Source: CAZCBX01 sp964497185 (lineage in GTDB: Bacteria; Bdellovibrionota_G; JALEGL01; JAGRMV01). From it: a stretch of DNA of 64,000 nt. Within the stretch, counting starts at the first letter, position 1; each line of letters opens with the position of its first letter. A program made the translations under genes and the position numbers. The stretch covers positions 1-64,000 of the forward strand of contig CAZCBX010000008.1 in the NCBI GenBank assembly GCA_964497185.1, in the 5' to 3' direction. Below are positions 1-10,400 of the stretch, piece after piece. The notes below the pieces were generated by a model. The model did not search any database. It saw only the letters and a program-made list of their open reading frames with translations, and was not told the origin of the DNA.

Positions 1-735
<735 letters not shown>

Positions 736-908
736 ATCCTGATTTTGTATCGTCTCTACATACAATTTGAAGCTTGCGCTTCTCCTTATATATAGATGAT
801 TAATTTGCTCGTTTTACTGCTGAACTAACCAATGGTTAGTTCTTTCGTTTCACAAGACTTTTATTATTGATTGGGACCAATAAATAGAGTCTATAAACTT
901 CACTATTT

Positions 909-923
909 AGTTTTCAAAGATCA
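909..923 (-). promoter_or_regulatory. boxA-like antitermination element in the rrn leader
   Basis: On the minus strand this reads TGATCTTTGAAAACT, close to the boxA consensus (TGYTCTTTRAAAA) found upstream of 16S genes, where NusB/S10 load for rrn antitermination. It lies about 175 bases before the mature 16S 5' end and downstream of both candidate promoters, as expected for a leader boxA. Function is inferred from sequence and position. Confidence 0.6.
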
Positions 924-950
924 AAGCATTTCCTGCTGAGATGGTGGGTT

Positions 951-979
951 CTATTAAAAAAACCTGACCAGGTCAACAA
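951..979 (-). promoter_or_regulatory. Candidate rrn promoter P2
   Basis: On the minus strand, TTGTTG (974-979) and TAATAG (951-956) are separated by exactly 17 bases, a sigma-70-like arrangement. It lies downstream of the stronger P1 candidate, and tandem promoters are common for rrn operons. The spacer contains a short inverted repeat and a T run, so this call is weaker than P1. Confidence 0.4.
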
Positions 980-1051
980 AAAAATTTCAAAAAACTTACT
1001 TTTTTTTGGGTTCCCCGAAAGCGGGGTGTTTTGCTTGAAAAAAGTCCGTCC

Positions 1052-1080
1052 TGTATACGTTTTCTAGTCAGAGAAGTCAA
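1052..1080 (-). promoter_or_regulatory. Candidate rrn promoter P1
   Basis: On the minus strand, TTGACT (1075-1080) and TATACA (1052-1057) are separated by exactly 17 bases, close to the sigma-70 consensus. Transcription would begin near 1045 and give a leader of about 310 bases before the 16S gene. The -35 box lies only 16 bases beyond the stop codon of the giant gene ending at 1097 on the same strand. That gene could therefore read into the rRNA operon, because no terminator is visible between them. Confidence 0.6.
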
Positions 1081-1096
1081 CACCAAAAGACATCTT

Positions 1097-4000
1097 TTAC
1101 ATGCCTGTGAGCTGTTCACGTAGGTAGTATTTGACAGGATCGGAGGTAATCTTCCACATGGAGTGTGCCATCAGGGCATACAAAAGATTGGGTTTACCAA
1201 AGCGTTGATTGCATAAAAAATTGTACACCAGTTTGTTTTTCGCGATTTCCATGGGGGCTTTGACAAAGTCATATCCGGCATAAAATAGAAAACGATCCAG
1301 CGGCTGCGAGCCGGTTTGAATGGCATAATCCTGCGCGATGTCCAAATCATATTCCCCCACCAAAGGTACATGAAGTTGGCCACTGCGCTGGTCAAACATT
1401 TGCTGGTATTGGATTTCTGTGATGGCTTCTAGAATGCGATCGTGCATTTCTTCTTCGGTTTGCGGCATGATAAAAATTTTGGGATCCAGATAACCTTCTT
1501 CCATCAGCATTTGGTATTCGGGGTCATGGATGAAATCTTCTTGGGTTAAGCCGTCTTCTTTGAACAAACGATCGATCAACCCGCGTTTTAAAAACAAGGT
1601 TTCAATATCGGATTCATACATGGATCCTTTTTCTTGCCCGGCCTCAACCTCCATGATGGTCTGCGCCAGTAGGTCAATTTGCGTATCGATGTAAGTTTTG
1701 ATTTCGGGGTATTGTTCAAAATACTCATGCAGGGCTTGTTGCACATCGTTGCTTCGGTACACCACATTGGCTAGCTGGTCTTCCAAGTACTCCGCATTTT
1801 TCCAATAACCTTGGTTCATGGCACCGTACGCGATGGCCTCCCCTGCCATGATCGATGTACCACCCAACCAGTCTTTAAAAATGGTGTGCGCGGTGCTGCT
1901 GCGTCCTTTGACAAACAGGGTGGCGCGCAGACGCTCTTTGGCATAGGGAAAGGCCGCTTCAAATGCAAACTTCGACCACCAACGGTTGTTGATTTCTTCG
2001 TCGAGGTGATTGATCGCATACCCAAAAGCATTGGTGCTCAAGGTAATCGCAGAGGAGTAGCGAACGTAAGCCCGGTTGGAACTTTGTTTTACAATCGAGT
2101 TGGGCATTTGACAATCGACGTAGGATGACTTGTATACTTTGGTTTTGACCATCGCTTGGTAAACCGCTTTGCCAATTTCTTTGGTGTTGGTCGGTGAGAT
2201 TTGTTTGATTTGCTCTTTTAAATTTTTTAAATATTGCGCATTGATTTTTTGCTCTTGATGGAGAAATTGTCGCTTGTACACATTTTTTTGCGCGGCGGCC
2301 AAATCAAACGCATGGACTATGTTTTGATGGGCCGGTACGCGATGAATTTTGCTGGCCAAGGCAAACGAGTGGTCGTACGGTCGAACCAGCGCTGTTAATT
2401 GGGCCACATCAAGGTTGTGTGTGTGCATGATTTGTTCAAAAGCTTTCACCGTGGCCAAATTGTCGCGCGCGCGAGTTAACCGGGCAAGTTCAATGAAGTC
2501 CATAAAATGGGCTTTGATGTAATTTTCACGCTCTTGAAATACCCTAGACGTATAGGCTTGCCGAACCGGTTGAGCGGCGGCTTCACTTTTCCAAAATTTA
2601 ATCACTTTTAGCAATTCTTTGCAGTCTTCGATGGTGGAAATTTTGCCGGAATAATTTTTCACCAACCATTGCACATCTTCGAGCGCCAAAAGTTCACCAT
2701 GAAACAGTGGTTTAAGATAACGTTTGATGGTTTTTTGCTGGATGCCTTGACCCGACGCCAACCAGGTGCGCGCGACAAATTGATTTAAGTTGGCTTCGAT
2801 CAGTGCATAATTTGTGCGAACGATCTGCCCGTTTTCGGCGCGTTTAAAATGGGTAAGTTTACGGATGATTTTATCAATTTGTTTTTGCGAATAGATGGCG
2901 CTGGTGGTACCGCGGGCCTGGGCTTCCTCAATTTTTTGAATCATTTTTACCAAGCGATGTTCATTGGGCAATGTACTTTTGGAAAACTTGAGAATTTTGA
3001 TCATGCCATAAAAATAAGTTTTTAATACCTCAGCGCTCGGGCCAATTTTATTGGCCCACCGGCCCCAGGCCCCCTCTATCAGACCCACAGGTTCACGCGC
3101 CCATGCCTTGGTGGGACCGGCTACCTTAGCCAACTGCTGATCGATTTTGCGTACTGCGGTGGCCAGTGTTTGTTTTAGCGCTTTGGTGGAAATAAAGCTG
3201 GGCCCAAGGCGATCCATGGGTGTGATAAGACCAATTTGTCTCGATAAATTTTCATTGATAAAAGTTACATCTTTGCCTTTTTTCATGGCCTTTAAAAATT
3301 CTTGAAATGCTTGCTCATCCACCAAATTGGGGTCAAACAAAATGTTGCGGATGCGTTTGGAATAAGTCACGCCTGGATCGCGATGTGAAATTTCATTGAT
3401 CACCCCTTCAAAATCAACTTGTCGGTCCAGTTTTTTCATTTTTATGAGTGAATTTTCAGTGGTGCGAAACCATTTTTGAAAAGCCTGAAAGGGCTTGAAC
3501 ATAAAGAATCCCACCAATGCCAAATCGGTGGCAATCACACCGTAAATGGATTTTTTTTGATTGGAAAGTTGTGCAAAAAGATCACCTGCGTTGTCGATTG
3601 ATAAGTTGCCCGCAATGACGGCTGTGCTGGTTTGCCTCTTTTTGTATTGAATCACGCTTAACTCGTACGCACCAAAACCCAACGATATACCCGCAAACAT
3701 CGTGCCGGCTGCTAGCTCAATGGCGAATGCTTTGGTCATTCCAAGTACCACACTGTAGGAGCCCAGCACAGCAGGCAGCACCACCACGGCCATGGCGCCC
3801 GCAGCGATCATGGCTGCATACATCCAAGCACGCTGAACTTTCTGACGTCTTTGTTCATCGTGATTGGCACTGCGGATCAATGAACATATATAATGACCCA
3901 AATCGGCTGAGGGATGATCTTTGGCATAATCCATGAGGGCAAATACGCGATACGCTGCCGACTCTTCTAAAAATGATAAGAATTGATCGTACCGGTCATA

Positions 4001-6379
4001 GGTCAATGCTTCTTGAAGCAATTCCAATTCATCGGAAATTTTTTCATCGATGCGCGTTTCGATGGCTTGAAGGTCGGCCGCGCGCAGATCGATGGTGGGT
4101 TGAATTTTTTCAGGCTGGTGATCGACGGTTTGAACTTTGGCTGGAAAAACCTGCCCCACGTTGATGGCCGCTGCATGAGCTTGGCTAAAACCAGAAAAGC
4201 TCTCCACTTGCACAGGACCATAAAACACGGCACCTTGGCCAAAACATTGGAGCATTGCGCTGCTGGGTGAAAATTGAATTTCTTCAAAAAATGTTTCTTC
4301 GGTTAATAGCTGCGCAATGCCGGGCACGTTGTAAAATTTTTCCATCACTGCGATGAATGACTCTCCGTATGTTTCTTGAAGGGCTTGCAAATCTTGTTCT
4401 GTGGCCATCGGCTGAGGATAGCGATCGAAACAAAATTGATTGATTTGCTTCATGGCATCTTGAAGAGCCACAAGCGATTCGTGACGGTAAGCATGGGTCT
4501 GTTGAACCCCATAGGCCGAAGGTTTTTGATATACGCCATATTGCGCGGGGTTGCTCCACACACGGTCATAAAGTTCAGAGATGGCACTTCGAATAAAGCC
4601 ATTGGCTTTGTGGCAAAAAGTTTTTTCAAAATCTTTGCATAATGTATCCATACCCCATTGGATAAAAACGCGTCGGCTGGCACGCAACTGCCAATGGTCA
4701 ATCCACGGATTGGTCATTTTTTGCAGCGCACGGATGAGCTGGCTCTCGCCAATTCGAACAAATTGATAAGGTAAAAAGCCTTCGAAAATTTCGCCGTAAC
4801 GTTTTTCTTTTCGTGCATCAAAAAAATAATCAAACTGATCTTGCGATTGTTGACCAAGCTGCTGGTTGTAAGCTTGCTGCATTGAAGGATTAAAAAGATA
4901 TTCTTTGATTAGGTTCTGGTCTGATAAAGCCTGCTCTATGTCGTATTGAACATTGTAAACATAAGAACTATCTTGTGCTTGCAATATATACTGACCCGGA
5001 CTTTGCATTCCAGACGTTTGATAGTCCATGCGTTGTTGGTAAGCCAGCCAAGCTTGAGTGGGTTGCGCTGGTGAGAAGTCATATGGCCGCGGTTGAAAGA
5101 CCTGCGGCAGCGTGGTCAAGACGCCCTCTCGACCATAGGTTTGGATGCGTTCAAGCGCCGCTTGGTAGAGGTTCCCGGTTTGTTGATATGTGTATGGGTG
5201 TTGGGCCAAATACTTAAAATAAGCTTGTTTGCGATCCGCCGGCATATCCATAATGGATCGCGATTGGGCGTATGCTTTCCAATAATTGCCCTCGGCTTGG
5301 GACAGCAAATAGATGGATACGGGATCACTGACTTGAAAGGTTGCGGCACCAATTTGGTCCAGCCCCTCAAGCTGCATGCGCTCGGCCTCTTGTGCCAAAG
5401 CATCTGCGCTAACTTGATAGATACCCTGATACTGGTCTGCTTGGCAACAGGCTTGAAATGAAGCCATTAAATCTTGTGATTTGTAGTAGGTGTTGATTTC
5501 TGCAATTTTGTCTTTGCGTAGGTTGCGCCTTTGAGCGAATGACTCTTGATCTTCTGATGCTTCTTGAATCATGGCAGGCTGACTGAGTTCTTCAACCACT
5601 TTGGTCATGACATATCTTGCAGCTTCAGGCAGCACTGCTTTTTGCCAGCTAGCACGCGTCATCTCGAGCAGCGATAAGTATTGTGCCTCAATGTATTGAA
5701 TGTCTTCGGTGTACTGCCCAGCTTTGTTTACATAAAACACCTGTCCCCCATTTTGCTCAGTGGTATAGCACTGGCGGTCAAAATCGAGCTGCGCCGCTTC
5801 AACCTGTCGCTTGGATCGGCGCATAAAGGGTTGCTGCGCGCATTGGTCGAGCTTTTGTTGGCGGTCGAGTTTGGTGGCCGTCAAACTATAATGATAAAGA
5901 TAAGCATCGCAGTACAGTTGAAGGTGGAATGGATGGTCCCATGAAAAATAGCCATGGCATTCTCTGGGATTGGTTCGGCATTCAAGCAAATGCTGAAGCA
6001 AAGGGCTGTCGCTGTCTGCAAGTGATTGATTGAGCTGCTTCAGCGTGGCTTGGTAATGGTTTTGAAGCCGATCATACCGAACCAAACGCTGACCAAGCGC
6101 CGCAGGGCTCATGGCTTGTTGAATTTCACGAAGCCAATTTTGCCGGTCGCGCGCCGATGCTGGTTGGGAGAGGTCGGGCAAATCAAAGGCGTCTATTTCA
6201 ACTGCGCGCGCGGCGCATACCAAATCGATGGGTTGAGGCTGAAAATTTTGAATGTCCTCTGAAGTGGTTTGGGCATGTCCGTACGTCAACCCCATGGCCC
6301 ATACAATCAAAGAAAAAAAGAACCTTCCCCCCTGTTTTGCCTGCTGATATGCGCCACTTGTTTTGTACATCTGCGTCAT
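1097..6379 (-). CDS. Giant exported protein, paralogue A (unknown family)
   Basis: This 1760-aa protein resembles no family I recognise. Residues 1-36 look like a Sec signal peptide with cleavage after GHA; M4 is an alternative start. The N-terminal part is Cys-containing, with C-x2-NP-x2-C at 134-141. A hydrophobic block at about 845-965 has two to three possible membrane segments and follows a YAKDHPS motif near 816. Further shared motifs are IEDCK near 1250, C-x2-PNS near 1418, LDPK near 1630 and LVYxxLCxxRF near 1715. The 1674-aa protein at 7492-12516 has the same motifs in the same order, so the two are paralogues, transcribed away from each other. The signal peptide and internal hydrophobic block suggest a protein exported and anchored in an envelope membrane. 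No enzyme motif, repeat array or autotransporter-like C-terminus was seen. It is intact, and its 3' end abuts the rrn promoter. Confidence 0.9.
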   Translation of the reverse strand: MTQMYKTSGAYQQAKQGGRFFFSLIVWAMGLTYGHAQTTSEDIQNFQPQPIDLVCAARAVEIDAFDLPDLSQPASARDRQNWLREIQQAMSPAALGQRLVRYDRLQNHYQATLKQLNQSLADSDSPLLQHLLECRTNPRECHGYFSWDHPFHLQLYCDAYLYHYSLTATKLDRQQKLDQCAQQPFMRRSKRQVEAAQLDFDRQCYTTEQNGGQVFYVNKAGQYTEDIQYIEAQYLSLLEMTRASWQKAVLPEAARYVMTKVVEELSQPAMIQEASEDQESFAQRRNLRKDKIAEINTYYKSQDLMASFQACCQADQYQGIYQVSADALAQEAERMQLEGLDQIGAATFQVSDPVSIYLLSQAEGNYWKAYAQSRSIMDMPADRKQAYFKYLAQHPYTYQQTGNLYQAALERIQTYGREGVLTTLPQVFQPRPYDFSPAQPTQAWLAYQQRMDYQTSGMQSPGQYILQAQDSSYVYNVQYDIEQALSDQNLIKEYLFNPSMQQAYNQQLGQQSQDQFDYFFDARKEKRYGEIFEGFLPYQFVRIGESQLIRALQKMTNPWIDHWQLRASRRVFIQWGMDTLCKDFEKTFCHKANGFIRSAISELYDRVWSNPAQYGVYQKPSAYGVQQTHAYRHESLVALQDAMKQINQFCFDRYPQPMATEQDLQALQETYGESFIAVMEKFYNVPGIAQLLTEETFFEEIQFSPSSAMLQCFGQGAVFYGPVQVESFSGFSQAHAAAINVGQVFPAKVQTVDHQPEKIQPTIDLRAADLQAIETRIDEKISDELELLQEALTYDRYDQFLSFLEESAAYRVFALMDYAKDHPSADLGHYICSLIRSANHDEQRRQKVQRAWMYAAMIAAGAMAVVVLPAVLGSYSVVLGMTKAFAIELAAGTMFAGISLGFGAYELSVIQYKKRQTSTAVIAGNLSIDNAGDLFAQLSNQKKSIYGVIATDLALVGFFMFKPFQAFQKWFRTTENSLIKMKKLDRQVDFEGVINEISHRDPGVTYSKRIRNILFDPNLVDEQAFQEFLKAMKKGKDVTFINENLSRQIGLITPMDRLGPSFISTKALKQTLATAVRKIDQQLAKVAGPTKAWAREPVGLIEGAWGRWANKIGPSAEVLKTYFYGMIKILKFSKSTLPNEHRLVKMIQKIEEAQARGTTSAIYSQKQIDKIIRKLTHFKRAENGQIVRTNYALIEANLNQFVARTWLASGQGIQQKTIKRYLKPLFHGELLALEDVQWLVKNYSGKISTIEDCKELLKVIKFWKSEAAAQPVRQAYTSRVFQERENYIKAHFMDFIELARLTRARDNLATVKAFEQIMHTHNLDVAQLTALVRPYDHSFALASKIHRVPAHQNIVHAFDLAAAQKNVYKRQFLHQEQKINAQYLKNLKEQIKQISPTNTKEIGKAVYQAMVKTKVYKSSYVDCQMPNSIVKQSSNRAYVRYSSAITLSTNAFGYAINHLDEEINNRWWSKFAFEAAFPYAKERLRATLFVKGRSSTAHTIFKDWLGGTSIMAGEAIAYGAMNQGYWKNAEYLEDQLANVVYRSNDVQQALHEYFEQYPEIKTYIDTQIDLLAQTIMEVEAGQEKGSMYESDIETLFLKRGLIDRLFKEDGLTQEDFIHDPEYQMLMEEGYLDPKIFIMPQTEEEMHDRILEAITEIQYQQMFDQRSGQLHVPLVGEYDLDIAQDYAIQTGSQPLDRFLFYAGYDFVKAPMEIAKNKLVYNFLCNQRFGKPNLLYALMAHSMWKITSDPVKYYLREQLTGM

Positions 6380-6516
6380 ATTGATGCCCCATGTCTACCT
6401 TATTTTGAGCCTGAATTTGATTAAAAAATGGTTAAATTAAATGCTGATGCGCGCTGGACCGATCTTAACAAACACTTAACTGGTGATGCATCGAGACAAA
6501 GCATATACAATCAATC
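6380..6516. promoter_or_regulatory. Divergent promoter region of the giant-protein locus
   Basis: These 137 bases separate paralogue A (minus) from the small exported protein (plus) and must hold both promoters. For the plus-strand gene, TATACA at 6504-6509 lies 7 bases before the ATG, so transcription may start at or next to the start codon. No convincing -35 box is at the right distance. For paralogue A, a GGGG run about 8 bases before the ATG could act as a weak ribosome binding site. Confidence 0.4.
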
Positions 6517-7410
6517 ATGAAACATTTGGGGGCTTATGTATGTTTTTTTGGATTCATGATGGGGGCTGCTTGGGCAGATGGTCCCATTGCGCTGGATCAA
6601 AAACCCACGCTTGAAGCCATTGACACCAATCAAGCTGTGATCACAGCGTTGTACGAAAATAACTACAATCGGTTTGCGGTGATTCAAAGCACCAAACCAG
6701 CCATTTATGAAATTAACGCTTTGGGCAAGCTGCGTTTGCTTCACGACCTGACCAACGAAGCCAATTTTCGCGGCAGCTACACCATGCAAAAGACTTTGGG
6801 CAATCAACCTCTGATGGGGGTGGCATTTTGTAGCGCGCAAAACCGACATGAAAATAGCCGCTTTTTCTTAACCGATGCCCAAGGTCAATACATTTATGAG
6901 GTGGTGCCCGCCGATCGCCTCATACACACACACCCCATTAAAACGTTTGATGGCGAAAATTTAAATAAACCCGCTACTCAGCAAAAGCACGGCCTGGCAG
7001 TCGATTGCGGGCAAAAGACGCTTTACATTTCGCAAAACCGTCAGTCAGGCCACGTGCTTGGACTGGCTTTTAACCCCGAAGCCAAAGCATGGCAAATCAT
7101 GGATCAAATTGAGGTGACCAATGCAGACCATGACCAAGACGAAGCCATTCAAGACCTGGCCTTTAAAAACAATCGATTGTACGTGTGGCAAAAACAATTG
7201 CGCGGCGTCACTGTGATTGAGCCAACGTCTCATCAAGCCATTGCTGCTTACGACTACAGCCCCATCGACCATAAAATGCAAACATCTACACAGGCCCACG
7301 AAAGCAGCATGACCATTGACAAAAACGACAATTTGGTCATTTTGCTCAAGCCATCCTTTGCTCAAAGAAATGACAGCATTGCTGTTCACATTCCGTTGCC
7401 AAAATCGTGA
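6517..7410 (+). CDS. Exported 297-aa protein, possible beta-propeller
   Basis: This has a signal peptide of about 20 residues ending AAWA, followed by D. The mature part has several loosely similar segments of about 40-50 residues: KTLYISQN, NRLYVWQK and NDNLVILL, each following a D/N-rich turn. The pattern resembles the blades of SMP-30- or YncE-like beta-propellers. That fold is inferred from rhythm only, and no metal-binding or catalytic residues can be assigned. It sits between the two giant paralogues and runs in the same direction as paralogue B with an 81-base gap, so it could be part of the same envelope system. A -10-like TATACA 7 bases upstream of the ATG suggests a leaderless transcript. 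Confidence 0.85.
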   Translation: MKHLGAYVCFFGFMMGAAWADGPIALDQKPTLEAIDTNQAVITALYENNYNRFAVIQSTKPAIYEINALGKLRLLHDLTNEANFRGSYTMQKTLGNQPLMGVAFCSAQNRHENSRFFLTDAQGQYIYEVVPADRLIHTHPIKTFDGENLNKPATQQKHGLAVDCGQKTLYISQNRQSGHVLGLAFNPEAKAWQIMDQIEVTNADHDQDEAIQDLAFKNNRLYVWQKQLRGVTVIEPTSHQAIAAYDYSPIDHKMQTSTQAHESSMTIDKNDNLVILLKPSFAQRNDSIAVHIPLPKS

Positions 7411-7452
7411 TAACTTTCACATAAATTATTAAATTTTTAACACTTTTTGGGG

Positions 7453-7481
7453 TTTACTTTGTTCAACACATTGTGTTAATA
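7453..7481 (+). promoter_or_regulatory. Candidate promoter with inverted repeat before giant paralogue B
   Basis: TTTACT (7453-7458) and TTAATA (7476-7481) are 17 bases apart. The spacer carries a 6-bp inverted repeat, AACACA-T-TGTGTT (7465-7477), that overlaps the -10 box, a typical place for a repressor operator. The -10 box ends 10 bases before the ATG at 7492. An AGGG at 7485-7488 is too close to that ATG to be a good Shine-Dalgarno. Confidence 0.4.
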
Positions 7482-7491
7482 CACAGGGCAA

Positions 7492-10400
7492 ATGTTTACC
7501 GCAATGCGTTCTTTTAGGTTGTTTTTCGCAGTGGCTTTGCTTGGCTGGATGGGCTGGAGCCATGCCCAACCTTTTGCCGATCAGCCCCAGTACATTATTC
7601 CTGAAATTTGCATCGATTATGCTCAAAAACTGCCTATTTTTGTTCAAAAATCGGCCGAACAAACCAAAAATGAGTTAAAAAGCGATTTTATTTATGGTCG
7701 CCATTACAACTTTCAAACCATCAATAATGACTTTTATACCTCTTTGCAATGGCTCGCCGATGAGTTGAACATTTACCAGTCGGAACAACTCAGTCCAACG
7801 GCGAAATATTTATACACCTGTTCTATCAATCCTGAACGTTGCAATCAGTTTTTTACCCCAGATAATCCCCATCATCTTCGCTTGTTTTGCAGCCAGCAAA
7901 TCTTTAGCGCTGCTTTGCTAGATATGAAAGCCTTTCAAGCGCAACAGAAGAAAAAATGTGAAGCGCCTGAAAACTATTACAATCTACCCTTGCATGAAAA
8001 CAAACTGTATTTGCTTCAGTGTCTGCAAGGTCAAGCCATTCAAGACAACCCCCAAGCTTCTCGATCAAATTTTGATGGCACACTCGCATGGTTAGAAGCC
8101 AATGAGCAAGCTTATTATCAAAAGCTAACTTCTGTTATGGAACAATCCGTGTCTGGCTCGGGCATGGGGTATATTTACTACAAATTGTTTCAAGCTTTTT
8201 CCACCGACCCCACAACTTTTGCCCAACAAGCCAACGATTATTTTCACTCCTACCGCATGTATGAAACGCTGGCCACCTGTCAAGAAGATCAACAGATGTT
8301 TAAAGATACGCTGGCACTGAGTCGAAACAAAATGAATCAAGCCGGTCTTGCTTTTTTGCAAACAGGCTTACAAGAGCAATTTCATGGCTATCAACCCTCT
8401 GAACAAGACCAAGATTTTTATAAAAATCTCACACGCCAATATTGGCAGGAAGATTTTGCCCGCAGCTCTCCCCAAGCATGGAGCTTTGAGCAAGAGCTGC
8501 AATATTACAACGCCATCCACCAAAACCCAGACTACTTTGCTAAGCCCATTACAGACCACCGTAGCTTTGTATCGCCCGCTCAGCTCAGTCAGCTGACGTC
8601 TTATTTGCAAAATCTTGAAAGTACCCAAGACACCCCTGCTTCCGCTCCAGCACCTGCTTTACCTCAGTCGCTGGACAAGAAGACCTTGTCCCACGGCAGA
8701 AATATTTTGGCTTTTCAGGCTCAGCCCAACGGACGCACCACCCGTGTGGACGTCTATGAGAAAACAGCCATGAGTTTTGATCGAGAAAAAATTGAGCGCC
8801 TATTTCGTCTGGATGAAGGGTTTCGATCTTGGTACATGGATTATTTGGCCAACCTAAAGGCCAGCCAGCACCAAGCTTCCTTGGAAGAAACGGTTCGTGA
8901 TTATTACCCCAGAATTTCAAATGAATTTCTTCCATATTATTTTATGGACCTTGCTCAACATCAAGTCATTCAAGAATTTCAACGCATGCCCATTAGCCAA
9001 GCCATGCTTTATGGAAAAGATGCGCAAATTTTTGCGCGGTATTTTGACCAATGGGTTTGTGAACAATCGCTTTTTCAAAACCATATTTTTTGTGCAGAAA
9101 CTTACCGAACCATTCGAAGAGATAGCCTGAAACATTTACACGCTGAACTTCAATATGCTAGCCACCTTGAAATCAATGACACCGACACCTATAAAACAGA
9201 AATCATCGATGACCAGACGCTGTCCCAGCTCAATGAGAAAATTCAAGAGGCCAATGATTTTTGTTACGAAATCGCGGTTGGACGGGAAGAATTTGATGAT
9301 GAAACTGTGCAAAGACGTTTGCTGGAACAACACGGCACAGAGCTTCAAAATCAGCTTCAAGGCATTCTTCAGTACCCTCTTTTTGAACAAGCTGTCGGCA
9401 TGGATGTATCACTGGATCAATTTGATTTGGATATCGAGCATGCCCCCCGTAAATGTTTTACCCAGGGCCATTTGATTGGGGCACAACATGCGTATTTGGG
9501 CAACATACCCAAGGCAAAACGCAACAGCGCTTTGTATGGATTGATTCAGGTTCCGGGAGATGAGAACACACCCGATCAAGTTGTAAAACGCACGCGCTTT
9601 GTCTTAACCAAAGACCATCTTCGAAAAGTAGAAGCGCAAATCCATCAATACATTGAAGAGGAACTTGATGTCATCACGGAAGCGGCCAAGCTTTTACCAA
9701 GCGACATAGAGCAGCATGAAGAATTTCTAAGCAATTCTGTGTCGTTTCGCATGGCTTCTTTACTCAAATATGCCAAACAACACCCAAGTCAACGCGTGGC
9801 CGATCATTTATGCCAGCTAGTGCGCACCAGCGATTTGGACGCCAAAGAAACACAAGCATGGATTGATATTGCCAGTCGTTTTGCCCTGATTTTTGGCACC
9901 GGTTTAACCTTACTTACAGCGGGAGGAACTGGCTTGGTCAGCCAAGCCCTGGTTATTGCATTGTTTTCAGGCGGTTATGGCGCTTATTTGGGCACAGAAT
10001 TGCACGATCAATTTGAAAAGCAGCAGCAGATTTCCACAGCTCACCTTAGCGGAAACTTTTTACCGGAAGAAGCCCTCTCACTACACAATGCCCTCAGCGA
10101 AGAAATCAACAGCACCACACTTGGTTTAACGCTCACAGCCACGCTATTTGTGGCCGCTGATGTGGCGTTTCTTGCCAAATACGGGCGCACGGTTACCAAG
10201 TACGTGTCCAATGGCAGTTTTCGCGCAACGTTTAATAACCGGCTCCGCGCGCTGGAAAAATACCGCGTGACCCATATGAATCAACCTGGCGGGCTGGACC
10301 AAGGCGTATTTAAAGAAAATGTCCGCAATTTTGTCGCCGATCGATCCAATTTAACCCCACAGCAGTTTGATGCCTACATGAAGTCTTTAAAAATTGGCCG

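Noticed and set aside
1013..1026. GC-rich hairpin in the rrn leader read as a plus-strand terminator
   Set aside because: The stem is only 5 bp and the following T run is interrupted; no plus-strand gene ends there.
3973..4642. Several open frames of 60-95 aa inside the giant gene (both strands)
   Set aside because: They are shadows of the long frame: no ribosome binding sites, odd composition and no signal or domain pattern.
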